Positions 10,287 through 22,965 of a stretch of DNA of 64,000 nt are shown here, one piece after another. Origin of the DNA: Brugia malayi (Eukaryota; Nematoda; Chromadorea; Rhabditida; Onchocercidae); NCBI RefSeq assembly GCF_000002995.4, contig NW_025062479.1, positions 12,443,721 through 12,507,720 on the forward strand. The letters are read 5' to 3'. A program made the position numbers and the translations under genes. The number at the start of each line of letters is the position of its first letter. Position 1 is the stretch's first letter. The notes below the pieces were generated by a model. That model was given only the letters and a program-made list of their open reading frames with translations, had not been told where the DNA came from and searched no databases.

Positions 10287-13200
10287 GTTAGTATACAATT
10301 TCACATATATTTTCTAAGCTGAGGAAACTTTGTAGAATTTTAATGGATTTCAAGATTCTAACAAAGGTGCATAAGCTTAAAGCTTGTCATTTCACCATTT
10401 AGACTGACGTGTACCGGGTTGATGCAAGCGGGTTCTGTCAGTATGTTCGCAGCATATTATTTCTCAGTGTTGGATGCTGATCTACCCTTCATCATTTACA
10501 GGTTATGGTGATTAGTACCCGAACACATGGATGTCCAGACTTTTTGCCGTTATTCTTATATTCGTTGCGTTTGTTATACTTCCCAAACAGGTTTTATCAT
10601 TCAATGATAATTAGCCTCAAATGCAACCTTTGATCAATAATTAAAAATCTTAGTGATTATTTAAAGTAAAAAGAACAAAATTATGTAAAGACGATTTTTT
10701 TTTTTTTTTTGAATAAAATACCGAAAAGAATTTCAGATTGAAGGTCTTGGCCAAACCTACGTGGAACGACAGGAAGCAGGTGGCGAATATACCGAAAGTT
10801 GGGCCACTAATAAGAAGCATGTGGTAGATACATCTGGAGGCTCAGTTTTCAGAATTCCTTAATGAATTCTATGCTCATCCTGAACACCAGATAAGCCTAC
10901 TGAGAAAACTAGATGCAGTGTCTCCATATATTTCCAAACTTTCTGTCTCCTTTGACAAATATTTAATTATTTTAAATTAGTGGAAAAAAGATGCCTCTGT
11001 AGCGGTTCAAAAGGCAATACTTTCAAGTTTGCAACTTTTGCAAAGATTCAAACCTTTTGATAAGTCAATTAATGTATACAATTATTTGGTGATCTTGCTC
11101 TCGCCATGTAAAATGGATGACTAGATGAGGATGGTTCTCAAAATATATGGTCAACCAAGGTATTGTATATCCGGGGTTCTGCGCTAAGGAATGACTACTT
11201 GGACAAAAAACAAAAGCGGTAATGCTTTAATCCATACAGTACCATATTCGTCTGAATTTTGAAATATTGAAAGCTAAAAGAATTTATTTGGAAACACAAA
11301 TAATTTGCGAGTCATGTTTGACAGTGATATCCTGAGATTTGCATGCTTCTGCAATCTCAACAAGCAGTCAGTTGCAGGATGAACACACAGTGTTATGCTC
11401 ATGGCGGTGAAAGATTTTGCTCCGAATGTTCCGCTGTATGTACAAGAGCATGCTGGTTTGTTATTTGTTCAGTAGGGTTCAATCCTGCGAAGAAAAAAAG
11501 ATAAGGACGGTAATTGTAAATTTGGAATGGAGGTGTGGTCAAGCTGATAAAGTTGATAAGTTGAGGTTTGAAGTTCAGCAGCAGCTTCAGTCTGCCTTTT
11601 GCCACTATCACTTTCAGAATTTTTGGTCTGCGAGGACGAATTCAAATATTCTCTTCTTGCAAACAATTGCATTTGTCCGGGTATTTCCATTTTCCGTTAA
11701 TAGTAATGGATGTGAGGCGATTTGAATACTGCTCAGAAGCTTTTTATCAGTTCCTTGCAGAGAAGGTCAGAAGTCGACGGAAGCTTGACACAAAGTTTAT
11801 GGATTTCATTCGGGCAATGAAATTTATGATATTAAAATTGCGGATAGTCATTTTTTTAGCAGTTTTATTGGGAAATCTTTCATTTGCGTCTTTTCTTGCT
11901 TATCAAACATAAGTTAACATCCGAATTTCTTAAAAGCAGCAAATATTTTGTTGTCAGGTGGTTCAGTAATAAGATTATCAGTGCTGCAATGCACTATCAC
12001 ACCAAAATCTAAGCAAATATGCATCCTAACACTGTCTATTTTTTAAAAGCATCATCCATTCATTGTCTCATTTGATTTTTTATGGTCTAAGAGAATAGCC
12101 TTAATCTTGACGACCTGCTGAAGGTATGGAACCTGGTTGCAGTCAAACCAGAGGGATCGTTTGAGAAAATCTGCCTCAATCCTGGTCAGTATTACTGTTT
12201 GAATCCTACAGACACTGCGTACCTGGGCACTAACTAACGAAGAATCACTGTATAATCTCCGAAAAGGATTAAACGCACAGTGGCAAAGGACCAGTTTGGA
12301 TGCAGTGACTGCAAATATTGGTGATTTCTCGGTTTGTGAACAGTAACTAGTAGCTTTCGAGATTTTTGAGTAGAAGTTTCGAGGTCTTTTTAATTAAATG
12401 AGGAGTAGCGCAGATAAGGAGAATCAGTTATGAATACTACAGAAAGAAGGCAACTAAAAATTTATTCAGTAGATCTCTCACCCGCTCTTGGGCATTTTTT
12501 CACCTTTTTGCACTTTATATGAGGTGCATATCATAAGGGGTAGGAGCAGAATGTCTTGAGGAGAAGTGAGATGAGATGACCGACTCGTCCTCTGCTCCAC
12601 TCACTGAAATGAAAAACGAATTGTCGGCTTAATTCTTGAAACAAAAAAAAAGTGTGAATGTGCCAATTTATGATAGTGGGTGAGTAGTTTCAGCGACAAA
12701 TCCTTTGACTCAGTATACTTTTCAAATATCAAACAAAGATGAATTTATTATCGTCCATGATAGTGTAAGCTAGAGATAGGAACGTGCAATCCGAAATTTC
12801 GACAATATATTTATTTTTCTCCAATCAGAACTAAATATATCCATGGCTTTCCGAAAATGTTGTCTGCATCTCTTTTCGTGTCTTTCCTGACCTCAATTTC
12901 CGCTACTATCTGTCTTCAGTTCATGCACTCTTTTCTGTTTTGATTTATATGCATGTTGAAACTTTGTCGTAAGAGATTTCCATATACACATATATTTAAA
13001 TTTAGGAACTACGTGAAATAGAAAAATAGAAGACAGTGACTTGAAAAGGCATAAAAAACGTTAACGACTTTTGCATGTTAAAATAAAGGACACTGATAAG
13101 GCGTCGAAACTTTTAAAACTTTTAGTCACTTGTATTGTCAGTTCTGATTTCACTCTTTCGTTATTTTAATATCTTCTTTTTTGATATATCTGTTTTAACA

Positions 13201-15171
13201 GTTGCAAAACACAAGTGAATCATTTAATCAGAGATCTGTCGGTGGCGTTTTGGAAACGACAATTAAATCAGATGGATGTGACGTGGAATCTCAGTTTTGC
13301 GTGATTTTTGCTTCTCACGAGGAATGTATTGCCAGGATGTTTGTTAATAGAATTGAAAACTGCTGAGTAGAGCAGATCTTTGAAATTTCGAAGATAGGAA
13401 AAGAATGAATTGCTTGTTGGAATCCGAATAAGACAACAACATATTTTAAGAAACAAGTGATTTGTCTTAGCACCATTTTTGGAATAACTAACAGGATAAC
13501 CTAGCATTAAGCAAGGCCATCAACGAGGACTGCTAGAGTGCTTAAATAAAATGAAGTTGTAGGATAGTGATAACCTATCCACTACTGGTCTCATATATTG
13601 ATACTGGATTTACTGTATGCCATATACTGAAAGAGTTGTTGTTTGGAAATTGCTTCTGTAAGCAACAAATTTTTCATATCACATCAAAATCTGATTAAAT
13701 AATAGCTCTTTTAAATATTATGGACAATATTTTGAAGCAAATCATGAAAAACGTTTTAGATCTGTGAGCACTGCTCTTTTCGGACGGCGAGTGAATATCA
13801 TTGGAACAGTCCGGCAGTGATTGTGGCAGCTGACCGGACATGTTCTGGCCTATACAACTTGATTATACCTCTACGCACTTATCGGCCAGTACACGAACTT
13901 CAACCCATTATATTTCTGCTTGAATTGCAGGAAAATGAAAAGCAGTTGTGTATGGGAATGACGGCGATTTGTTGGAGAAAGACAGTCGTTGAAGAAAATT
14001 GGGATAATCACTTATATTTATGTCATTTTTCAGACCGAATCCATCGTTCTTAGACGTGATCGCATGTTCCCCTCTGTCTACTGGATGCAAGGCAAAATAT
14101 CAAGGTAGGCAGAGCATAACGGAGTAGGTGTTGTATCCACTACTGCACACCACTTGTGCTAGACACATCTCCTTTCCAAATACTTGGTACCTCAGAGTAT
14201 CAGCCTTGCTGCACTACGTGCATGAGAACTACAAAACTAACTTTGCTATAATATCGGAAATAGAAATTCTTTAATGGCGATGACTGTTTTGTTAAAGGTT
14301 CACATTTTAGTCTGGATAATCTTTTGAAAGCTGGCGTATGTCTAGCGGACAGTGTGGTTGTTTTAAAGAAAGGTGCAACAGTGGTTGAGGAGCATTTGGC
14401 TGACTGCACAACAATTTTAACAGTTCAGAAAATACACAGGTAGTTCATGTAATTCTGATGGTGCAAGTATTGCGAAAGCTGGATATCTAGCAAATTGAGA
14501 ATAGCTGCTAATGTGGGGACTTCCTGCCTTCTAACTTACAAATCTCGGTCTTTGATTGGGAGACAGTCCAGCCAAGAAATTTATTTTTCGCCGGGAAGTA
14601 GTAGCATGCAAGTGTCTTCTCTAAATCCTTCACTCCTGTCAGAATGTTTCCAAGACTGCGGATCATCACAGAGCTTACTCACGCTAGCAATATGCGCTTC
14701 ATGCAGGTCGATGCCGATGATCAGTACGCTCTTCAGCAGTCTAAATATGAAAAGGTAAATTTTGGCGTTTCTTTAACGAATACTTCTAGCCACAGATCTC
14801 TTCGTAATTTTTCACTCTAATTTCCTTCTAAACGTGATCTAGCCATTGTTCTGACTTTTCTTCATTGGAAATTGATATTTGTATGCCTGATACTAGTGTG
14901 ATATTTGTAGCTTCCTGTCGCACAATGGCGAAGCTATAACCTAATAAACAAAGGCTATTGTTTTAAATGATTTTAATCCACTTTGTAACCTTAAGACCCA
15001 TAAAATCCCTCCCAATTTTCTTCCTTACAAAGCCATTCATTATAGTTCCTTGTTTAATACGGCTCGGTTGCGAGGTGTCTAGCCTGCTTATATCTTTAAA
15101 TGTTTTATAATTAAGTTACATTTGTGTGTATGTATCAATTAATTATTGTAATGCTGTATAATTTGTAATAT

Positions 15172-15367
15172 TAATCTGTGGTTTAATTACCCAAGTTTGA
15201 GGTTTGAATAATAAAGTATTTCACGAAGACTTCCACATTACACATACACAGAATGGGACCAGTATGGATTCGAGAATCTATCAGTATCAAAGACAATGAA
15301 ATCAATGATCTGAACCATCAAGAAAGGAAACCTACTTTGTTTTACAAGGAAACAGGGCAGTAAGAAA
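15172..15367. repeat. Dispersed repeat with empty retrotransposon site
   Basis: Second copy of the repeat found at 1-110 plus 7192-7278, here lying in an intron of the channel pseudogene. It has no insertion and only one copy of the 5-bp target. It differs from the first copy by nine substitutions, all transitions, with no gaps. Confidence 0.88.
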
Positions 15368-16426
15368 TCTTTTACACTTCCTCTGTCAACGATAGGTGTG
15401 TAGCGGAGAACTTCATTTTTTAGCAAAACCACATATGTCTCCTGAATTCAAATTGTACTGCTTTGCTCTTCAGAAGGAATGCAAACGTGGGTCTTCGATG
15501 CCATACATTCCGATTGTCATTTGCGCAAAGTGGTGTTTTCTCCGCAAATATGCTCGATCGTCTTCTATATCAGGCACATGTCAAAAATTATGTAGTGCAT
15601 TTCGTCCGGTTATTTCTTGGCATTGATCAGTCTAGAAGCTCTGGATATCTGATAGTGTTAGCTTCTCATCAAGTTTCATTGAATAGGTAAATTTAGTCTG
15701 CATTTTTGATTTGTTTATCCGAGATTTATTTTGCTTCCTTTTCGAATTCTTCATTTGATTGTCTGATTTCCACTGACATTTCCATTCAAGATAACACCGG
15801 ATGATCTCTGGCTAGGAACGTACGGTCGACTCTATCAAAAGCTTTGTGCATCTCTAGCTGATATACCGATCGGAATATGAACGATAAAGTACAATTTCTT
15901 CCTTCCAATCAGTAAAGTTCGTCTGAGCAAAGATTCATTTAAAAATCACACTGACGCACGCACACTCACTGCCATCGTTTATGTGGAACGGGAAGCTCCG
16001 AAAGATAATACGGATAGATAATCCAGAAGAATCAACAAAGTGAATATCTCTGATATTGTGCGTTATAGGATATCAGAAATTGGGTATACCCAGTGAAAAC
16101 TATGGTTAAGTTCTTTTCGGAATTAAATCAGCCCAGAAAGATTGGATTTGCCCGTGGTATACAAAGGGACACTCTTCCGATTCAGTCTTGCGTCTGAAAA
16201 AGAAACTGGTCCACGGGAACTTTCATGTTCTAAAACATGACTGCTCACCTCGTAATTTCACCAAGTTTAAAATTTGCAGAATATGATGAAAAGCTGGGTA
16301 CGATCTGCTATGTGATTATCAATCCATCGCTTGACATTTACATGTATTTAAATTCCAGAAGTCGCAGTTCGTTCCCTCCATTCCAATAGATATTGTCGCC
16401 AGCTCCTCACTCACACTAATTAAAAT

Positions 16427-17194
16427 ATGGACAGAAAACGACTGCATTATGACGCGCAGTTGTCGATGGAGTGGATGCAACAATACCGTCCTCTTTTTAC
16501 GTTTCTCATAGTTGCGTACGCGTTATTTGTTATTAGTGTGCGGCCAATTTGTAAAGGCAGAAGAAGCCAAGGCATGGCAACGATCATTTTTTGTTGGAAC
16601 GCCTTTAATGCGTTGGCGGATATTGTCCTGCTTCTTGCCTTATTACCTGATTTCCTAAGTTCTTTTCGTCAAGGCTTCTACTCAAGTTTATGTCTAAATG
16701 CTGACCTTTACAAGAACCCAAGGTCGGGAAAGGCAATATTCACATTTCACATCAGCAAGATGTGGGAATTATTGGACACCGTACTTTTGATATTGGATGG
16801 TCGTAAAACGAATCATCTTCACGTGGCTCATCACATCGTTGTTTCCATTTCGATGATCTGCGCTTATCAGCGTATCGGTGCTGTGGCTCGTTGGATTGCT
16901 ACCACCAATCTTGCTGCTCATTCCGCACTTTACTCTTACCTGGCAGCTCAAAGTTGTATTTGGAAACGTCGTACATGCAGCGCACGTGTAATCAACGGAA
17001 TCCAGATGGCACAGTTTCCCATTTGCTTGTTTGGTCTTATCAAAATACGCCAATTTATAAATGCCAGAAAGAAGTGTGAGACAAGCTACAGTGGGCTATG
17101 CATTCTAATCTATTCGTCCTTTTTCATTCTCTTCGTTTCATTTTACGCCAACAAATACAGAAAAGATAGCATTGGTAGAGATTATGTCTTCTAA
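16427..17194 (+). CDS. ELO-family very-long-chain fatty acid elongase, copy 1
   Basis: A 255-residue, apparently intronless protein with several hydrophobic segments. It carries the family signatures: KMWELLDT (111-118), the histidine box HVAHH (132-136), NLAAHSALYSYLAA, and QMAQF (193-197). ELO proteins catalyse the condensation step, joining malonyl-CoA to an acyl-CoA, in the endoplasmic reticulum membrane. Histidine-box spacing HxxHH is intact. It is slightly shorter than many ELO proteins (about 270-320 residues) and divergent around the box. The ATG follows AAAAT. The upstream region lacks a 48-bp block present in copies 2 and 3, so its promoter may differ. Substrate preference cannot be read from sequence. 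Confidence 0.88.
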   Translation: MDRKRLHYDAQLSMEWMQQYRPLFTFLIVAYALFVISVRPICKGRRSQGMATIIFCWNAFNALADIVLLLALLPDFLSSFRQGFYSSLCLNADLYKNPRSGKAIFTFHISKMWELLDTVLLILDGRKTNHLHVAHHIVVSISMICAYQRIGAVARWIATTNLAAHSALYSYLAAQSCIWKRRTCSARVINGIQMAQFPICLFGLIKIRQFINARKKCETSYSGLCILIYSSFFILFVSFYANKYRKDSIGRDYVF

Positions 17195-17694
17195 GATATT
17201 TCTTCATTGTAGCAAATTTCTGTAGATTCTGGCCAATAAAAGGTAGGTATGGCCAAGGAACAAAGATCCTTGAGATCCATGCAGGGATTGGATTGTCCTA
17301 CTCCCAACCAACAATGTTTTCTCCAGCACTGTGACTTCTGCAAAATCATTTGATTTGTTTTACTTTCTTAGTCTTAGTGTCGTGAAGTAATAGTGGACAA
17401 TATCCTCCAGCACTTGCATTGCTCTCAAAGGCAGTCATTGAGGTCGCATCTAAGTTTCTCACAACAAACTATTCAATTAAAAAGTGTAGACAGATTTTGA
17501 ATACCAGATCAGAAGACGTAAATGTCGTGTCCCATTGTAGGTATGCAAAAATATCGAATGTCACACAGAGCTTCTTTCCAGTATTCTACAATTGCGGAGA
17601 AAACAAATCTTAGAAGCGTTAAATTCTACACGTGATTGACACGGATATCAAAGTGATGTATTTATTCTTCTTCACTAGGTAATTTATCATTTGA

Positions 17695-18370
17695 AGTCCA
17701 TTGAAGAAGCAATGGATAAAGAATGTCCGTCTTTCACACTTTCGTGATGGCAAAATATTAAAAACAAAAAACTTGAAAAAAATTGAAGGATTTAAAAAAT
17801 ATTAAAAAAGTACGAAGGGGAATATCCCAGCAAAAGTTAATGATTTCTGCTTTAAAAAATATCACTTCACAGAGTGGCGATTCATTCTCAACTACAACTA
17901 CTTGACTCAGTGCTTCATTTAGTAATCACTATGTTTTCCGAAATAATCAAACGCATGCACAATATGTCGTCCTATCTGAATTATTGTTCGTGGATGACAC
18001 AATGAGTGAAGTTGCGGAATCGAACCTTTCTTTCCGGTGCATACAATCAATCTCAGTTTATGATTCGGGAACGGAATTAAATTAAGGGATGGATATTATA
18101 ATTCAAGATATAAAAAAGTGGTCATTACTCTATAATAATTCGAGATGAAAGCAATTTAGAGTGAGTCATATAACCTAATGAAGCTGCAAAATGTAGGCTG
18201 GCGGATTATTTAAGCAAACTACGACAACTGTCCTTCTTACTTTTCATTACTGTTATTTTTGAAACTTAGCAAAAGAGGAATGCCGTGTTTGCAAATTTCT
18301 TGGAAGTGTTATGAATACTGTGCCTGAGACAATGTTTTCAGATCACAATTTTTCAAAATAAAGCTAGCAG
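17695..18370. other. Non-coding A/T-rich spacer of the unit (also 32191-32867)
   Basis: No exon, RNA gene or repeat could be supported. A-rich runs near 17757-17815 are the main feature. Confidence 0.5.
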
Positions 18371-18976
18371 TTACCGCATGATTTGGATATTTTTAATTGG
18401 CGAGAGATTGGCACAACAGCGAATGAGACGTTGTCTAGCCAACAAGGCATGATAATTGTAAAACAAACTCCGTTTCTTGGTATAATGAATGAGGAAAAAC
18501 TAAAAAGTCGTAGAACAATAAGGGAAAACGTTTTTTATTCTTATCTGCAATATTTTGAAACAAGTTTAAAGCTCGTTAACAAGGTACAACTTCCATTCAA
18601 CTTAAATTTACTCGAAGTTTCAGAATCAGATTTAAAAGAAATACAAAATATGTGGTCATACAGTTGCTAGCATAAAAAGCATCACAAAACAGTACCGACC
18701 TTGAGCTTACAGAACCATCAACAAACATTTATGCAAGGTACATAAAAATGAAACTAGCATTAATCGTTTTCTTTTACATTCTTTTATCATTTAGCTTATT
18801 TAATAAACCACTAACCGAATTCTAATACAGCAACTACTTAATATCAACCTTTAAAGATTCCAAAATACGTCAACAACTCGATAAAGTTATTAACAAATAT
18901 TATATTATTAAAACTACACGGGAAAGGCAGCCACATCAGACACAGTTTCACAAAGAATATTATTTACAAGCATGAT
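18371..18976 (+). CDS. Unrecognised possible multi-exon coding region, unit 1
   Basis: An open stretch follows a CAG at 18371 and runs about 99 codons to TAG at 18668 (DIFNWREIGTTANETLS...). It includes a possible GTACAA donor after LKLVNK at about 18582. A short exon-like block (18712-18736, CAG acceptor and GTACAT donor) is phase-compatible with a third block at about 18831-18976 (LISTFKDSKIRQQLDKVINK). No family is recognised and the first junction does not resolve cleanly, so the model is tentative. The corresponding region in unit 2 is 32868-33473. Confidence 0.3.
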
Positions 18977-19211
18977 TAATCGTCTCTCCATACATAATTC
19001 AGTTTTCAGTATGGTTGCTGAAACTGGGGCGGCAATAGAGACAATCATATTTCAACTTTATCTGAAAATAACGGAACTATTTTCCATCTTTAACCGTCAC
19101 AAATATTTTTGTTAATTTGCATCTAATATTTTAGGAAAATCATTAATCCCAGTTATAGAATTAGTTTTTTTTCTTTCTTAAATTATTACTCTAGCTTTAT
19201 TTTTTTATACA

Positions 19212-20403
19212 ATGCAGGAAAGTAAAGCGATTAAACTACAGCAAACGAACGAAATTTCAATTAACCTACCAAGGTCATATATCTTTCCTCGTTGTTTCGA
19301 TTACTTAAAGATAACCTGGACCAATTTATCATGCCTAGTCCAAGATTTGGAATTTAAAATGCGTGTTTTCGCTGTTCCGGTAGGTTCCACTTCCGAACAG
19401 TTATACTATATGGAAGAATACGATATCGGTTAGTATTTTTGAATTCAGTAAGATTAAATTAGTTCAGACTTTGACAAAGATATCCTTTCTGTGCAATATT
19501 TATCTAATCTTGAATTCAGTATATAGACTAAATTTCAAATGGGCAAATTGTAGAAACTAAACTGTTCATTCAATGGCAATTTAGAAATTAATTTCTCTAA
19601 AGTATTGCTTTCCAACGAGTAAAACCTATAAAAAGTCGCATTTATCTCTTCAGCCAAAATAAAACGTTGACTGTCAGACGACGGAAGGTATCATTGCACT
19701 CGAAAACTTTTCAATAAAATGACTAAACTTCAGAGAAGTAATAAAATTTCCTCGCTTAAAAAAGACATCTGCTAATTGCATTTCTTTCATTCGATTAAAT
19801 CTTTCCATATTACCGGCAAACAAAAAAGGGTTGGTCATCGACTGCAGACCTCTCACATAGCTATGGTTAATTTCCCTCTGACCTCTTTCGCCATCAACTT
19901 TTTAATCGTTGATCTTTTTCTGTGCAATTGTTAATCAAATAAATACTGTTTTATTTACTTTTAAAGAAAATTTATTCAAAATCAGATTAGTTTTTATGCT
20001 TGAAATTTTCACAGTTTGAGAAAGTCTAACAACAGAGATTAGATTATATGGAATGACTGGCAAGGCTTTCCTTGAATACAATCGAATTTCACTGGATTAT
20101 CAGTGGAAGATATTTCTTCGTTTTTTGGAAGCTTTTGGAAATCATTGCTCGCATCCGTTGCGAACTACTAATCCGTTATATGAAGTTAGAAGATGGATAA
20201 ATGAAGGATGTTTTGGTGGCTGTAATGCTCTAGGCTTGTATTTAATATATTTAATTAAAATTAGTGGAAAAGATTGGCTTACTCCTCTTTTAAGAGTTAT
20301 CACAGCAATCACTCGAGCTGCCATGTTATCAATTCGATATTATTCATGCGCAATTCTGCTTTCAAATTGTATCAGTGGAAAAATTTACTGCACGCTTCAG
20401 TGA
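19212..20403 (+). CDS. Unrecognised two-exon gene candidate, unit 1 (194 residues)
   Basis: Exon 1 (19212-19428) opens with ATG and encodes INLPRSYIFPRCFDYLKITW and related text, ending at a GTTAGT donor in phase 1. Exon 2 (20036-20403) follows a CAG acceptor in matching phase and ends at TGA. It encodes EIRLYGMTGKAFLEYNRISL and a cysteine-containing, partly hydrophobic C-terminal part. Together they give 195 codons. Exon 1 may instead be an internal exon, since an acceptor-like TGCAG sits at its start. I recognise no domain. The frame is identical in both units. Confidence 0.42.
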
Positions 20404-22965
20404 ATGGACACGAAAATGCGTTTACACTGAAAATTGTTAGTTTTTAACTTTTCCTTTTTTTGCGTGTTTATTGAAGTTATCATAAGTGGCAGAATTTCTG
20501 AATTTCGAATTTTTAATCATTAATCTTATTTGAACCTCAGTATTCCCGCTGATAATTGTGATTCGCTAGCGAACTTCTAATCATTTTGTTTATGACCTCC
20601 TTTACCCCTTGAGGGTCATTCATTAAATTTCAAAGCCTAACTTCACTTCATCGTACAGTTACTAGCTGTAACTTTATTGCCATTTATATATTATATACTA
20701 ATTCCCAATTATCATTGGATATTGAACAGTGTCGGTTTATTAGATAAGCTTCATTAGTATCATTCAATGCAACTAAATTAAAATGAAGCACTTGTTTACG
20801 CACTGTCTTCGTCATATGTTGCTTCCTTTATATTTTCATTTTGCAGTCAGTCCATCCATGAATTATTAAAATTTAACGGATATTCCATTCTTCGAGTAGC
20901 ATTTCACCCTATATTTTATCTCAGATAACATAAAAGTCCCATATTATTCCACAGCTTATAAGTGTGAAGTCAATTTGAATAGCAAACTGCCGCCTTACTT
21001 TAAATATTTTACAACGTAATTTTACGAATTACAATAATTTTCGGCGATTTTGAATTGATTAAAAGTCACATCGCAATGTGTTGTTGCAAGCATTATTCAA
21101 ACGGACTGAGTGAGAATCGATGCTTTTGACAGTTTTGGTGAATGTTAGTACTGTTAACAGCAATCAGTGCTAGAGTGAACTGTCTACGCACTGCTAAAGT
21201 TCAAAGCTGTAGCAAAGAAGCAAGAAAGCATCGGCTCATCAAAGGGAGGAAGTTTTGCAGAAGCAAAAAATTCAGTCAAAATGAAATTTAATCAATGATC
21301 ATTCTATTTTGATTCTACAGCTGAAGAATGCAATTTGTGAATTCTAAATTCTCAAATTTTAATCCGATGAAGTGTGTGTAACTTCATCAAAACATTTGCA
21401 GCAGGATGGAAAAAGGATTTCTTCTGGGACAAATACTCAGGCACCAATAGAAAATAATTGCATGTGATGAAGGCTAGCGTGACAGTCCGCTTTCATTTCT
21501 CATTATAATTGCAGGGAATTTGAAGTACTTATCAACAAAAAGGACATAGGTTTATCTGAGTGCAAATCAATTTTCTTTCACAAAATTAGAATTATTGCTT
21601 GGTAATTTCAAATTATTTCCTAATTTTTCCATTCATTTATTTTTATTCATTTATTATACTCTTCTCATGCAAATCATTTTAATATTCCTTATTTCTATGT
21701 ATATTAATGAAAACAAATGGCATTTTAAAGCATTATATTATTCTGTCGTTTTCACCATTTTATCTTATCATATCATTATCTCAGCTCTGAACAGCAGTTC
21801 AAACGACTATGGCTATGCTTAGATTTTAAAAGAATTGAGATAATAACAGTTAAATTTGATTAATGGGCTGGAATAATTATTATAGCCCAGCTATTTAAAT
21901 CTCTGTCTTGACCATTGATTACCTAAGGGAATTATGATGTCTGACATTTCGTAAATTTTTTCTTTTAATGTGAATACTGTACGCTTCTAGTGTTTCACAA
22001 AAGCAAATGGAAAGTTAATCGATCGGGCACATCTCCAGTAAAAAAGTTAGTGTTACAACCTCATTCGTTTGTGTGCGAAAGGTATCTATTCATATGAGTA
22101 TTGGCCAGGTAAGGCTAGATTAGACGGACTTAATGGAGCGTAGATAGAGAGGAATGTTCATTGATTCAGAAAATATATATCCAAAAATGTTTGATATCCA
22201 ACGGAAGAAGTAAAGAGCAGGAAAGTGTGGTACGTGGTACACCGTGTCCTAGGACAGGAAAGTTGGGAGAGGCAGGAAGAAACATATGGCTAGAAGTGGA
22301 CACGAAAGCAATTATACGCTCTATTGTTTCCATTCAGTGCATTATAGGAAATTGTCAGTGAACGATAAATAGTTGATGATAATAATTATTATTAGTGAAA
22401 GGGAAAGAGAAGAGTTCAGCAACAGGAGGGATAGCTCGAACTCTTGAGGTTACTCGTGTCGCGCTCTTATCAGCCATTTGACAAGGGATCCGAAAACTGT
22501 CACGGCGAATCATTTTTTATCAGGAGGACTTTTAACTGATATGTAGAAATACGTGAAAGTTTTATAGCCTTATTTTTTAGACCTAAGAGTTGATTAATAT
22601 TACTGTGCTAAATAACAAAGATGATAAACAAAGAAGGAAATGCCCGGCAAACATGAAAAGTTTCTCTGTTTTAAATCCTATAGTTAAGCCTTGACAGTGA
22701 TTACTATTCATTAGAAACACAGAGAAATGAAGACTGATTGTATGAGTGCATATTATTTTAATATATACCAGCAAGCAATCTTGAAAGTATTCGGTGCGGT
22801 CTGAGATTCGTTTGAAGTTTCCGAGCACAGACATCGATAACGTTATAGGAATTATTGCAGTGGCTATATGAGAGTAGTATCTTTGGTCTTAAATAGTTCG
22901 TTGTACTTTGCTGAATACCTTATGCAGTTTCTGTGTTTTGTTTCTAAACTATTATAACATTTCAG
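20404..22965. other. Region without supported genes (also 34901-37462)
   Basis: AT-rich sequence with short chance frames only, including a hydrophobic non-ATG frame at 21595-21822. It may be intron or upstream sequence of the TSP1 receptor-like gene, whose 5' exons I could not place. Confidence 0.45.

Larger units (their letters stand above)
8080..16350 (+). pseudogene. slo-2: SLO-2 (Slack/KCNT-like) K+ channel pseudogene with introns
   Basis: Exon-sized blocks in order match the Na+/Cl--activated SLO-2 channel family: S1-like RIRLFILFIKVLSC (about 8085-8150); LYVPIFLNCWLAK (9635-9712); S5-pore exon 10094-10286 ([23 protein letters not shown]); filter and S6 exon 10502-10590; RCK1 pieces at 10737-10911, 11085-11204 and 11339-11457 (WAVKDFAPNVPLYVQ read across a frame change); 12136-12277 (VAVKPEGSF); 13763-13940 (IVAADRTCSGLYN); 14034-14104; 14311-14439; 14643-14754 ([19 protein letters not shown]); 15474-15686 (VFSANMLDRLLYQ); 15791-15880 ([20 protein letters not shown]); 16015-16100; and 16277-16350 (YVIINPSLDI). 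TAG follows GYGD at about 10513, frames shift near 10810, 11170, 11400 and 15510, and S2-S4 are not recognisable. Introns with GT/AG ends remain, so it is a duplicated or decayed gene, not a retrocopy. Confidence 0.87.

Noticed and set aside
11568..11912. Plus-strand frame of 114 codons with a hydrophobic end
   Set aside because: Lies between channel-pseudogene blocks and has no match to SLO-2 or another family that I recognise.
16769..17053. 94-codon minus-strand frame inside the elongase
   Set aside because: Shadow of the plus-strand gene with no features of its own.
17419..17613. 64-codon frame after elongase copy 1, repeated in all units
   Set aside because: Starts at TTG, and its conservation is explained by the duplication itself; probably 3' flanking sequence.
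18010..18045. Minus-strand GGTTCGATTCC, like a tRNA B box
   Set aside because: No matching A box, acceptor stem or anticodon arm could be folded around it.
21595..21822. Hydrophobic 75-codon frame
   Set aside because: Non-ATG start, extreme A/T bias and no splice context; AT-rich DNA readily gives such frames.
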